A stretch of 16,293 bases of DNA from Clostridiales bacterium (GCA_009785435.1 WQWG01000006.1:1-16293); one strand, 5' to 3'; shown: positions 6,609 to 14,041, counted from the stretch's first letter. Notes: generated by a model not told the origin, from the letters alone. Numbers and translations are program-made.

Positions 6609-8528
6609 TTATATGTCGATTTTTGCGTATTTCGCATGATCTTCGATAAACTTCTTCCGCGGCGGCACTTTGTCGCCCATCAACGTTGTAAACATTTCGT
6701 CAGCCGCAGCCATGTCGTCTAGCGTGATTTGGATCAATGTTCGATTGCTGTAGTCCATCGTCGTTTCCCACAGTTGGTTGTAGTCCATTTCTCCAAGGCC
6801 TTTGTATCGTTGGATGTCCGCTTTGCCCGGCGTATTTGCAAGCTCGGCCATCAGTTTTTCCTGTTGTTTTTCTGAATACGTATAAAAAACTTCTTTGCCT
6901 TTTTTGACTTGGTATAAAGGCGGCTGCGCTGCATAAACATACCCGCCCTCGATGAGGGGCGCCATGTATCGATAGAAGAACGTCAGCAGCAGCGTCCGAA
7001 TATGTGAGCCATCCACGTCCGCGTCCGTCATGATGATGATTTTGTGGTATCTTAATTTTTCGATGTTGAAATCCTGCCCGATGCTGCACCCGAACGCCGT
7101 GATCATATTTTTGATTTCTTCTGAATTCAGTATTTTATCAAGCCTTGCTTTTTCTACGTTTAAGATCTTGCCCCTGAGCGGAAGAATCGCCTGTCTTGTC
7201 CTGTCTCTGCCTTGCTTCGCGCTGCCGCCTGCGGAGTCTCCCTCGACGAGGAATATTTCCGAAAGCGCCGGATCTTTTTCAGAACAATCCGCAAGCTTGC
7301 CGGGCAATGACGTGCTGTCAAGGACGCCCTTTCTTCTCGTCAGTTCTCTGGCCTTTCTGGCCGCTTCTCTTGCCCTTGCGGCGTTCAAGCTCTTTTCAAT
7401 GATTATTTTTGCTTGTGCGGGATTTTCTTCAAGAAACGCTGTAATGTTCTCATTTGCAACCGTTTCAACAAAGCCCCTCATTTCGCTGTTTCCGAGCTTT
7501 GCTTTTGTCTGTCCCTCAAACTGTGGATTCATCAGCTTAACCGAGATGATCGCAGTCAAACCCTCTCTTACATCTTCACCTGCAAGCGGCTCATCGTTGT
7601 CTTTCAGAAACTTGCTTTTTCTGGCATAATCGTTGAAAACCCTTGTAAGCGCCGACTTAAACCCAATCATGTGGGTTCCGCCGTCTGTGGTGTTGATGTT
7701 GTTTGCATAGGAAAGAAGCAATTCGGTATAATGCCCCGTATATTGCATCGCGATTTCAACTTGCATATCTGATTTTTCGATTTCAAAATAGATGATGTCT
7801 TGATGGATCGCTTCCTTGTTCCTGTTTTGGTGTTTGACAAATTCCTTGATGCCGCCCTCGTAATGGAAGACTTCCGATTTTTCTTTGCCCTCACGCTCAT
7901 CTTTTAACGTGATCGAAACGCCTTTATTGAGAAATGCCATTTCTCTGAGTCTGTGTTCCAGTGTGGCGTGATCATATACGATTTCTTCGAAGATTTCATC
8001 ATCCGGCCAAAAAACGGTCTTTGAACCTGTTTTCCGGGATTCTCCGACTTCCATCAGCGGTGACGTTGTTTTTCCTTTTGAGTATGTCTGTTTATAGATT
8101 TTTCCGTCTCTTTTGACCTCAACTTCCATCTTGGTTGAAAGCGCATTAACGACTGCCGCGCCTACTCCGTGAAGTCCGCCGGATACTTTATATCCTCCGC
8201 CTCCGAATTTTCCACCGGCGTGCAAAACTGTGTGGATAACTTCTACAGCCGGGATGCCGAGTTTCGGGTGTTCATCCACAGGCATACCTCTGCCATCGTC
8301 TTCGACCATGATCGAATTGTCCTTCTGGATCGTGATGGTTATGTTCTTACAGAAGCCTGCGAGCGCTTCATCCACACTGTTATCCACAACCTCATAAACA
8401 AGGTGGTGAAGACCGCGAGGCCCCGTGCTTCCGATGTACATCCCCGGACGCTTTCGGACAGGTTCCAGTCCCTCGAGAACTTGTATTTGTTCGGCATTGT
8501 ATTCTTGCTGTTTCATGTCTGCTGTCAT
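6609..8528 (-). CDS. gyrB: DNA gyrase subunit B
   Basis: ATPase subunit of gyrase. The GHKL ATP-binding domain shows the N-box YEVVDNSVDEAL (Asn50), DDGRGMP (77-83) and GGLHGVG (117-123). The TOPRIM domain follows with EGDSAGGSA (429-437) and TDADVDGSH (501-509), and the C-terminal tail ends KYAKIDI. The 639-residue length is the usual Gram-positive size. The ATG at 8528 has GAAAGGA about 12 nt upstream, slightly long spacing; Met5 is a possible alternative start but has no better site. It lies 35 bp after recF with no remB gene between. Two perfect DnaA-box sequences lie in its 5' third, at codons for VIHT and VVDN. Confidence 0.98.
   Translation of the reverse strand: MTADMKQQEYNAEQIQVLEGLEPVRKRPGMYIGSTGPRGLHHLVYEVVDNSVDEALAGFCKNITITIQKDNSIMVEDDGRGMPVDEHPKLGIPAVEVIHTVLHAGGKFGGGGYKVSGGLHGVGAAVVNALSTKMEVEVKRDGKIYKQTYSKGKTTSPLMEVGESRKTGSKTVFWPDDEIFEEIVYDHATLEHRLREMAFLNKGVSITLKDEREGKEKSEVFHYEGGIKEFVKHQNRNKEAIHQDIIYFEIEKSDMQVEIAMQYTGHYTELLLSYANNINTTDGGTHMIGFKSALTRVFNDYARKSKFLKDNDEPLAGEDVREGLTAIISVKLMNPQFEGQTKAKLGNSEMRGFVETVANENITAFLEENPAQAKIIIEKSLNAARAREAARKARELTRRKGVLDSTSLPGKLADCSEKDPALSEIFLVEGDSAGGSAKQGRDRTRQAILPLRGKILNVEKARLDKILNSEEIKNMITAFGCSIGQDFNIEKLRYHKIIIMTDADVDGSHIRTLLLTFFYRYMAPLIEGGYVYAAQPPLYQVKKGKEVFYTYSEKQQEKLMAELANTPGKADIQRYKGLGEMDYNQLWETTMDYSNRTLIQITLDDMAAADEMFTTLMGDKVPPRKKFIEDHAKYAKIDI
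8231..8239 (+). promoter_or_regulatory. Perfect DnaA-box sequence inside gyrB
   Basis: TGTGGATAA, the complement of TTATCCACA, lies in the gyrB codons for VIHT. A perfect match is seen, but it may simply result from conserved protein sequence. Confidence 0.35.
8380..8388 (+). promoter_or_regulatory. Second perfect DnaA-box sequence inside gyrB
   Basis: TTATCCACA in the gyrB codons for VVDN, 149 bp from the first and in opposite orientation. Between them are at least two TCATCCACA near-matches. Function is unproven, and codon constraint is a strong alternative. Confidence 0.35.
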
Positions 8529-8563
8529 ATAAAACCCATTTCCTTTCGTTTTTTGAGTACTTT

Positions 8564-9643
8564 TTATTCCAATTTTCCGTTTCTTATTTTAAACAGATAA
8601 CCTTTTGGTAGTTTTTCTTTTACATGCTCACTGATTTCAGTGGCCGTGATGAAAAGTTGTGTATCTTTTAAAGCGTTGATCAAATAACTTTGCCTTTCAC
8701 TATCCAGTTCGGACAACACATCGTCGAGCAATAAGATCGCTTCTTCGCCTGTTTCTTCTTTGATGAGTTCCAATTCCGCAAGTTTCAATGAAAGCGCGGC
8801 TGTCCTCTGTTGTCCTTGTGACCCATATTTCCTTATATCGATCCCATTGACCCTTATTTCCAAGTCATCCCTATGCGGCCCTGTTTCGGTATTTCCTTTG
8901 AAGATGTCTTTTTTTTGATTTTGTTCCAATTTTGAAAGGAAAATCGCTTTGATATCTTCTTCGTCTGCCACAAAAGAATCGTAGATCACTTCCAGAAATT
9001 CTTTTTCCTTTGTGATGCTGTTATGGATCTCCCGACTGATTCGGTTTAGTTTTTCGATGAAATTTCTTCTTTTTCGTATGATTTTTGTTCCATGTTCCAC
9101 AAGTCCCATGTTCCAAACATCAAAGTCACTTTGCGCTGCGTTTCTTTCTTTTAACAGCGCATTCCTCTGCATGAGCGCTCTTCTGTACGAAGAAAAATCG
9201 ACATAATACGACGGGCTGATCTGGCTGAGTTCCCGATCCATAAAACTTCTTCTTTTTTCAGGGCCCTCTTTGATGATTTTTAAATCTTCCGGCGAAAAAA
9301 TGACGACCAGTACATTTTCAAGAAGTTCAGCTGTTTTTTGTATCTTCGCGCCGTTTATTTTAACGCCCTTTTCTTTTTCACCGATGACGATTTCAACTGA
9401 AATGTCTTCTTCGTCTCTGATCGCAGTCACTTTCGCTTTGCAAAATTTCTCGCCAAATTTGATCATTTGGTTGTCTTTTCCGGAACGAAACGATCTTCCA
9501 AACGATGAAATATAGATGCCCTCAAGGATATTTGTCTTACCCTGTGCATTGTTCCCGATAAAAATGTTGATTTTTTCGTGAAAACTTAATTTGATTTCTT
9601 CATAATTTCTAAAGTTTTTCAGTTCAATTTCTTTGATAAACAT
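8564..9643 (-). CDS. recF: DNA replication and repair protein RecF
   Basis: SMC-like ABC ATPase that binds single-strand/double-strand junctions and helps load RecA at gaps. The 359-residue protein has Walker A GNNAQGKT (30-37), the ABC signature region YGSQGQQRTAALSL (273-286) and Walker B ILLLDDVLSELD (303-314). The start lies 6 bp after the dnaN stop; its ribosome site is weak, so translational coupling to dnaN is likely. In many Firmicutes a small S4-domain gene (yaaA) separates dnaN and recF; here there is no room for it. Confidence 0.97.
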   Translation of the reverse strand: MFIKEIELKNFRNYEEIKLSFHEKINIFIGNNAQGKTNILEGIYISSFGRSFRSGKDNQMIKFGEKFCKAKVTAIRDEEDISVEIVIGEKEKGVKINGAKIQKTAELLENVLVVIFSPEDLKIIKEGPEKRRSFMDRELSQISPSYYVDFSSYRRALMQRNALLKERNAAQSDFDVWNMGLVEHGTKIIRKRRNFIEKLNRISREIHNSITKEKEFLEVIYDSFVADEEDIKAIFLSKLEQNQKKDIFKGNTETGPHRDDLEIRVNGIDIRKYGSQGQQRTAALSLKLAELELIKEETGEEAILLLDDVLSELDSERQSYLINALKDTQLFITATEISEHVKEKLPKGYLFKIRNGKLE

Positions 9644-9649
9644 TTTGAT

Positions 9650-10759
9650 TTAAGATATTCTTACCGGAAGTACAAGATATTCAAACGCACTTCCATCAAC
9701 AGGTTTGATCACACAAGGCTTGATGCCTGATACCATTTCCATCACAATATGTTCATCATCCAAAACTTTCAAAACATCCAATACATATTTTGAATTGAAC
9801 CCGATTTCAATATCATCACCTGTTTTATCGATCGGAATTTCTTCTTTGACATTTCCCTCTTCGGATCTTGATGTGATGGTCAAAAGATTTCCGGTGATTG
9901 AAAACCGAATGAGATTGTTTTTACCTTCCCTTGAAAGGATGGATGCTCTGTCCATACTTTCATGCAGAAGATTCCTGCTTACGGTTACTTTACAATTGCT
10001 TTCTTTTGGTAAAATGTCTTTGTATTTGATGAATTCTCCCTCAAGCAACCGAATGACTATTTTTATGTTTTCAAACTGCAACATGGCCTTTTTATTGTTT
10101 AAAATAATTGTGACATCTTCATCGCTTTCGATATCAGCCAATATCTTATTCACTTCATTCAATATTTTAGAAGAAATGATCATTTTATTACTTTTACTGT
10201 TTTTCATTTCTTCTCGTATGACAGCCATTCTAAAACCATCAAGAGCAACCATATTGATGTATTCTTCTGTAAATTCCAAAAGAACACCTACAATGATGCC
10301 TTTTGATTCATCGATGCTTGCTGCAAATGATGATTTTCGAATCATTTCTTTGAAAAGTTCTTTGTTTAAAACAATTTTATCCTGTTCTTCGATTTCTCCG
10401 ATTTGAGGAAACTCGTCAGAAGAAATGCCTAAAATCGTAAATTCTGATATCGACGTTTTGACAATCAACGTTTTGTCTTCTTTTTGCTCAATCGATATAT
10501 CTTCGTTCGGAAGCTTTCGAATGATGTCTGTAAATAATTTGGATGAAGCTACCAAGGAACCCTCTTCGATCACATTGACATCCGGTATTGTTTTTTCGAT
10601 GGAAAGATCAAGATCAGAAGCTGACAGTACAAGCTTTCCGTCTGCTGTAGCATTTAAAAGGATACCCTTTAAGATCGGAATCGTCGTTCTGGACGTTACC
10701 GCTTTTGATACAGTGCTTAGCGCTTTTGATAAAGATTGTTGACTGCATATGAACTTCAT
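9650..10759 (-). CDS. dnaN: DNA polymerase III beta sliding clamp
   Basis: Ring-shaped clamp that tethers DNA polymerase III and many partners to DNA. The 369-residue protein begins MKFICSQQSLSKALSTVSKA and ends EYLVLPVRIS, the typical clamp C-terminus that forms part of the peptide-binding pocket. The three repeated clamp domains fit the length. A strong GGGAGG site lies 10 nt before the ATG. It sits directly left of the oriC core, with the AT-rich unwinding tract just upstream of its ribosome-binding site. No convincing separate -35/-10 pair for dnaN could be placed in the intergenic region, so part of its expression may come from the dnaA promoter. Confidence 0.98.
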   Translation of the reverse strand: MKFICSQQSLSKALSTVSKAVTSRTTIPILKGILLNATADGKLVLSASDLDLSIEKTIPDVNVIEEGSLVASSKLFTDIIRKLPNEDISIEQKEDKTLIVKTSISEFTILGISSDEFPQIGEIEEQDKIVLNKELFKEMIRKSSFAASIDESKGIIVGVLLEFTEEYINMVALDGFRMAVIREEMKNSKSNKMIISSKILNEVNKILADIESDEDVTIILNNKKAMLQFENIKIVIRLLEGEFIKYKDILPKESNCKVTVSRNLLHESMDRASILSREGKNNLIRFSITGNLLTITSRSEEGNVKEEIPIDKTGDDIEIGFNSKYVLDVLKVLDDEHIVMEMVSGIKPCVIKPVDGSAFEYLVLPVRIS

Positions 10760-10802
10760 TATTTGTTAACCTCCCGGGCTTTATTTTTGTTATATATATA
10801 GT

Positions 10803-10817
10803 TAGTAGTAGTAGTAG
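10803..10817 (+). repeat. DnaA-trio: five TAG triplets
   Basis: TAGTAGTAGTAGTAG. Read leftwards from the adjacent DnaA box this is 3'-GAT-5' repeated five times on the plus strand. That is the polarity expected for a DnaA filament extending from the box onto single-stranded DNA. Confidence 0.75.
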
Positions 10818-10821
10818 GGGG

Positions 10822-10830
10822 TGTGGATAT
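10822..10830 (-). promoter_or_regulatory. DnaA box next to the DnaA-trio
   Basis: TGTGGATAT on the plus strand (ATATCCACA on the minus) differs from the consensus TTATCCACA at one position. It lies directly after the G cluster. Confidence 0.65.
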
Positions 10831-10832
10831 GT

Positions 10833-10850
10833 TAATAAATCTGTTTATTA
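10833..10850. repeat. AT-rich inverted repeat within oriC
   Basis: TAATAAA (10833-10839) and TTTATTA (10844-10850) form a perfect 7-bp inverted repeat around TCTG. It is followed at 10856-10865 by the palindrome ATGTTAACAT. Role unknown; either could be a protein site or only AT-rich spacer. Confidence 0.35.
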
Positions 10851-10882
10851 TTATGATGTTAACATTTTCTTACCCTCTTCAT

Positions 10883-10891
10883 TGTGCATAA
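10883..10891 (-). promoter_or_regulatory. DnaA box (TTATGCACA)
   Basis: TGTGCATAA on the plus strand, fitting TTATNCACA on the minus strand. It is paired with the next box 2 bp away in the same orientation. Confidence 0.7.
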
Positions 10892-10893
10892 AC

Positions 10894-10902
10894 TGTGGAT
10901 AA
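10894..10902 (-). promoter_or_regulatory. DnaA box (TTATCCACA)
   Basis: TGTGGATAA on the plus strand, a perfect consensus on the minus strand, six bases from the dnaA stop codon. Confidence 0.8.
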
Positions 10903-10907
10903 AGTTG

Positions 10908-12245
10908 TTAATTGACGTCTAACTCTTTTTGTAAAGCATCGATTACGTCTTTCAGTGTTTCATTTGTTTTGATTTCTCTTGAAATTTTTTGGTACGCGTG
11001 GAGAACCGTTGTGTGATCTCTTCCTCCAAAAAATTCACCGATTTTAGGAAGTGATTCATCTGTTGTTTCTCTGCACAAATACATGGCAATCTGCCTGGGA
11101 AAAGCCAGATTCTGTGTTCTTTTTGACGATTCGATGTCTGACATTTTGATGTTAAAATGTTTGCAAACCGCTTTTTTGACGGAATCCGGTGTCACTTTCA
11201 GATGCGCAGAGGATAGGATTTCTTTTAATGTACTTTTGGCAAATTTTAAATCTATTTTTTCATTCATTAAATTTGAAAATGTGATGACTCTTATAAGCGC
11301 TCCTTCGAGCTCTCTGATGTTTATTTTGATTTTTTCTGCGATGAACCATATGACTTCTTCGATTTCCGGGGTAATTTCAATGTCATTTCCGGCTGCCTTT
11401 TTTCGAAGAATGGCAACCCTCGTTTCATAATCCGGGTTGCTTATATCCGCGACGATGTTCCAAGCGAAACGCGAACTGAGCCGATCGTCGATGTTTTGCA
11501 ATTTATTGGGCGCGACATCACTTGAAATAATAATCTGTTTGTTCAATTCATGAAGATTGTTGAACGTATAAAAAAACTCTTCTTGGATTCTTTCTTTTCC
11601 GCCTATGAATTGTATATCGTCAATTAAAAGTACGTCTAAATTTCTGTATTTGTTTCTAAATTCAGGCATTCTTTTCTTTTCAAGGGCTGCAATAAACTCG
11701 TTTGTAAACATTTCAGAAGAAACATATAAAACTCTAAGGTCAGGTGCGTTCTGTAGGATATAATGTCCGATGGCATGCATCAGATGTGTTTTGCCAAGGC
11801 CGGAACCCCCATAAATAAACAAGGGATTGTACGCTTCTGACGGTGCCTCCGCAACTGCGACGGATGCGGCATACGCATATTTGTTGTTGTCGCCGACGAC
11901 AAATGAGTTGAAATTATAGCGAGGGTTTAAATAAAATTCGTCCGTAAAATTTTTCACAAGAACCGTATTGTGAGGAGAGCTTGCTGAAATATCATCAGAA
12001 AACTCAAATACAACGGAATATTTTTTTCCAAATGCCGTTTTGATCGCTGTTTCCAAAACAGGTATATATCGATTTGTTAAAATGGATTGATGCATTTCAT
12101 CCGTTGGCTTTAGATAGATGCGACTTGCTTTTTCGTCAATTTTTACAGGCTTCAGTGGTAAAAACCATGTTTCATAACTTACTTCCGATAGCTCAGGTTC
12201 AAGTATGTCAAGCGTCTTCTTCCAATTTATGTCCAGTTCACTCAT
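10908..12245 (-). CDS. dnaA: Chromosomal replication initiator protein DnaA
   Basis: AAA+ initiator that binds DnaA boxes, forms a filament and opens oriC. In order: domain I (about 1-82, with NWKKTLDILEPELS); a short linker domain II (about 83-105); the AAA+ domain with Walker A GGSGLGKT (146-153), Walker B LLIDD (206-210) and the RLSSRF arginine-finger block (255-260); and domain IV with the DnaA signature GRDHTTVLHA (408-417). The 445-residue length is normal. AGGAG lies 6 nt before the ATG. Its promoter contains a DnaA box, implying autoregulation. The gene is transcribed towards oriC, as in other Firmicutes. Confidence 0.99.
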   Translation of the reverse strand: MSELDINWKKTLDILEPELSEVSYETWFLPLKPVKIDEKASRIYLKPTDEMHQSILTNRYIPVLETAIKTAFGKKYSVVFEFSDDISASSPHNTVLVKNFTDEFYLNPRYNFNSFVVGDNNKYAYAASVAVAEAPSEAYNPLFIYGGSGLGKTHLMHAIGHYILQNAPDLRVLYVSSEMFTNEFIAALEKKRMPEFRNKYRNLDVLLIDDIQFIGGKERIQEEFFYTFNNLHELNKQIIISSDVAPNKLQNIDDRLSSRFAWNIVADISNPDYETRVAILRKKAAGNDIEITPEIEEVIWFIAEKIKINIRELEGALIRVITFSNLMNEKIDLKFAKSTLKEILSSAHLKVTPDSVKKAVCKHFNIKMSDIESSKRTQNLAFPRQIAMYLCRETTDESLPKIGEFFGGRDHTTVLHAYQKISREIKTNETLKDVIDALQKELDVN

Positions 12246-12304
12246 TTCCGGCTCCTAACTGTATTGCGGTTTTGTTATTTCAAGTTGAATAAGGCTGTAG
12301 GAAT

Positions 12305-12333
12305 ATAATACAAAAAAAGTTATCCACAAGCAA
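12305..12333 (-). promoter_or_regulatory. dnaA promoter with embedded DnaA box
   Basis: On the minus strand TTGCTT (12328-12333) and TATTAT (12305-12310) have 17-bp spacing. A perfect DnaA box (plus strand TTATCCACA, 12320-12328) begins at the last base of the -35 and fills half the spacer. DnaA bound there would block RNA polymerase. Confidence 0.65.
12320..12328 (+). promoter_or_regulatory. DnaA box in the rpmH-dnaA region
   Basis: Perfect TTATCCACA. It is the only consensus box I find in the 245 bp between dnaA and rpmH; related genomes often have several there. Confidence 0.75.
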
Positions 12334-12388
12334 GCGAAATATCAGATAATGTTAAAAATATATTCCCATTTTTGCATGTACAAAAATA

Positions 12389-12417
12389 TTGACATGTCAT
12401 AGGTACGATTGTATAAT
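12389..12417 (+). promoter_or_regulatory. Consensus sigma-A promoter of rpmH
   Basis: TTGACA (12389-12394), exactly 17 bp, then TATAAT (12412-12417): both hexamers perfect. Expected transcription start is near 12424, giving a leader of about 66 nt. The strength fits a ribosomal protein gene. Confidence 0.85.
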
Positions 12418-12450
12418 TATATGGCAGTAATACGAGCTCGCATCTAAATC

Positions 12451-12470
12451 ATGCAAATCAGTTGCATTTT
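12451..12470 (+). promoter_or_regulatory. Small hairpin in the rpmH leader
   Basis: ATGCAA (12451-12456) pairs with TTGCAT (12462-12467) around ATCAG and is followed by TTT, a few bases ahead of the AAAGGGG ribosome site. An 8-bp palindrome CGAGCTCG lies at 12433-12440 near the transcript start. It could be a leader control element; evidence is only the pairing. Confidence 0.3.
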
Positions 12471-12490
12471 GTAAGAAAGGGGTGTTTGAA

Positions 12491-12625
12491 ATGAAAAGGA
12501 CTTATCAACCTAAAGTAAGACAAAGAAAGAAAGAACATGGCTTCAGAAAAAGAATGAGCACGAAAAACGGTAGAAACGTTTTGAAGAGAAGACGATTAAG
12601 AGGAAGAAAAGTGTTGTCAGCATAG
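12491..12625 (+). CDS. rpmH: 50S ribosomal protein L34
   Basis: Small, very basic protein of the large ribosomal subunit. The 44 residues begin MKRTYQPKVRQRKKEHGFRK and end GRKVLSA, an almost canonical L34 sequence. AAAGGGGTG lies about 8 nt upstream of the ATG. The gene opens the plus-strand group, has its own consensus promoter, and is followed at once by a terminator whose stem begins with the last base of the TAG stop. Confidence 0.97.
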   Translation: MKRTYQPKVRQRKKEHGFRKRMSTKNGRNVLKRRRLRGRKVLSA

Positions 12626-12652
12626 GCCGCTTTTGAAGTGGCCTTTTTCTTT
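12625..12652 (+). terminator. Terminator/attenuator between rpmH and rnpA
   Basis: GGCCGCTT (12625-12632) pairs with AAGTGGCC (12636-12643; one G-T pair) around a 3-nt loop, followed by TTTTTCTTT. It probably lets rpmH be made in large excess over rnpA, with read-through feeding rnpA-yidD-yidC-jag. Confidence 0.8.
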
Positions 12653-12679
12653 GATGAATAAAATGATTAAGGAACGTCT

Positions 12680-13024
12680 ATGTTAAAAAAAACGGTTTTG
12701 CGCAAAAAAAGCGATTTTTCGCTGCTCTATAATAAAGGCAAATCCGTTAATGATCGATATGTCGTTTTATTTTTGAAAAAAAATGGTTTGCCATACAACA
12801 GGATTGCCTTCCTGGCCAGTAAAAAAGTTGGAAACAGTGTCGTAAGGAACAGAGCCAGAAGGCTGATGAAAGAAAGCTACAGAGAAATAAAAGAACATAT
12901 GGACATCGGATATGATTTCATCTTTATTGCCAGAAAGACGATCTGCAATTTGAAATGTGCTGATGTTCAAAAGTCCATGGAAGCCGCAATCAAAAGAGCG
13001 GGGGCGTTTAAAAGAAAGTTTTAA
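12680..13024 (+). CDS. rnpA: Ribonuclease P protein component
   Basis: Protein subunit of RNase P, which helps the catalytic RNA bind pre-tRNA 5' leaders. The 114-residue basic protein has the diagnostic RNR motif in VVRNRARRLMKES (54-66) and the N-terminal block KKSDFSLLYNKGKSV typical of RnpA. AAGGAA precedes the ATG. It lies 54 bp after rpmH across a terminator and 11 bp before yidD. Confidence 0.96.
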   Translation: MLKKTVLRKKSDFSLLYNKGKSVNDRYVVLFLKKNGLPYNRIAFLASKKVGNSVVRNRARRLMKESYREIKEHMDIGYDFIFIARKTICNLKCADVQKSMEAAIKRAGAFKRKF

Positions 13025-13035
13025 AAGGTGCAAAC

Positions 13036-13245
13036 TTGAAAAAGTTTATGATTTTGCTCATCAGAGGCTATCGAACCTTTATTTCGCCTCTCTTTCCGCC
13101 TTTATGCCGATTTCATCCGACATGTTCCGCTTATTTCATACAAGCTTTAGAAAAATATGGAGCCATTAAAGGAAGCTTTTTGGGCATCAAAAGAATTTTG
13201 AAATGCCATCCTTTCCATCCGGGAGGATATGACCCTTTGAATTGA
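13036..13245 (+). CDS. yidD: Membrane protein insertion efficiency factor YidD
   Basis: Small membrane-associated protein thought to assist YidC-dependent membrane protein insertion; its mechanism is poorly known. The 69-residue protein has the family motifs CRFHPTCS (24-31) and KCHPFHPGGYDP (56-67) after an amphipathic, hydrophobic N-terminus. The start is TTG at 13036: AAAAGGTG sits 5 nt upstream, and the resulting N-terminus MKKFMILLIRGYRTFISP aligns with known YidD. The in-frame ATG at 13048 would cut conserved residues. Confidence 0.93.
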   Translation: MKKFMILLIRGYRTFISPLFPPLCRFHPTCSAYFIQALEKYGAIKGSFLGIKRILKCHPFHPGGYDPLN

Positions 13246-13270
13246 ACGAGTTCTGGAGGAACTTAGTATT

Positions 13271-13996
13271 ATGGATAGATTTCTAGAAATTATTGGTTTT
13301 ATGGCCGGTCCACTAAGTATTGTACTTAGTTTTTTGTATGGATTTATTCAAAATTATGGACTTACAATTCTTGCTTTTACGTTGCTCGTAAAAGTCGTCT
13401 TATACCCTCTGCATGCCAAACAGGTGAAATCTTCAACAAAAATGGCTGAGATGCAGCCCAAACTAAAAGAACTTCAAAAGAAATACGCAAACGACAGACA
13501 AGAACTCAGCGCGAAAACGATGGAACTGTACAGACAAGAAAAGTTCAATCCGGCCGCCGGATGTTTGCCTGCGCTTGTTCAGATGCCGATCATCATCGGT
13601 CTATTTGCATTGTTGAGAAACCCGATGAATTACATAGAAGGGGATGAGATGGTCATCGCTGCGCATGAATCTTTTTTATGGATCATGAATTTAAGCCAAC
13701 CTGATCCTTGGGTATTGCCCGTTCTTGCGGCGATCACGACCTTTATTTCGTTCTCGCAAACGCAAGCCCATCAGGGTGCTGCGCTGGATGCAAACCCGAT
13801 GATGGGATCCATGATGAAGATGATGAAATATTTCTTGCCTGTGATGATTTTGGTCATGGGCAGAACATTTCCCGCAGGCGTTACGATTTACTGGTTTTTC
13901 GGACAATTTATACAGATCTTCTTTAATCTTCACCTGAACAGGGTCAGAGCAAAACTAAAAATGGAACTTGAAAGAAAGAACAAAAATAATCGTTAG
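13271..13996 (+). CDS. yidC: Membrane protein insertase YidC/Oxa1
   Basis: Inserts and folds membrane proteins alone or with SecYEG. The 241-residue protein has a hydrophobic N-terminus and about five membrane segments, including 30-47, 96-115, 143-165 and two near 190-225. Lys41 in LTILAFTLLVKVVLYPL occupies the place of the groove arginine known in B. subtilis YidC; lysine keeps the positive charge. No lipobox is seen, unlike SpoIIIJ. The loop KMAEMQPKLKELQKKYANDR and the methionine-rich NPMMGSMMKMMKYF are typical. The tail is basic, suited to ribosome contact. GGAGGA lies about 10 nt before the ATG. Confidence 0.96.
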   Translation: MDRFLEIIGFMAGPLSIVLSFLYGFIQNYGLTILAFTLLVKVVLYPLHAKQVKSSTKMAEMQPKLKELQKKYANDRQELSAKTMELYRQEKFNPAAGCLPALVQMPIIIGLFALLRNPMNYIEGDEMVIAAHESFLWIMNLSQPDPWVLPVLAAITTFISFSQTQAHQGAALDANPMMGSMMKMMKYFLPVMILVMGRTFPAGVTIYWFFGQFIQIFFNLHLNRVRAKLKMELERKNKNNR

Positions 13997-14041
13997 ACTT
14001 GGTAAAAGCTACTGTTAAAAATATCGGAGGAAAAAATAGAT

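Larger units (their letters stand above)
10781..10902. other. oriC: Core replication origin (oriC) between dnaA and dnaN
   Basis: Elements in order from the dnaN side: AT-rich tract 10781-10802 (with TATATATATA); five TAG triplets 10803-10817; a four-G cluster 10818-10821; a near-consensus DnaA box TGTGGATAT 10822-10830; an AT-rich inverted repeat 10833-10850; a 10-bp palindrome 10856-10865; and two consensus DnaA boxes 10883-10891 and 10894-10902. This matches the order known for the Bacillus subtilis unwinding site: DnaA box, GC-rich spacer, DnaA-trio, unwound DNA. Unwinding is therefore expected next to dnaN. Confidence 0.85.

Noticed and set aside
7030..7629. Plus-strand open frame (199 codons) opposite gyrB
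   Set aside because: It is a shadow of gyrB codons with Ser/Leu/Phe bias and no recognisable motif.
9705..10406. Long plus-strand open frame (233 codons) opposite dnaN
   Set aside because: It is antisense to a certain gene, Ser/Ile/Leu rich in the way expected from reversed codons, and has no family resemblance or good ribosome site.
10803..10817. TAG repeat as a simple microsatellite or CRISPR-like repeat
   Set aside because: Position, polarity and adjacency to a G cluster and DnaA box fit a DnaA-trio. No spacers or longer repeat units exist.
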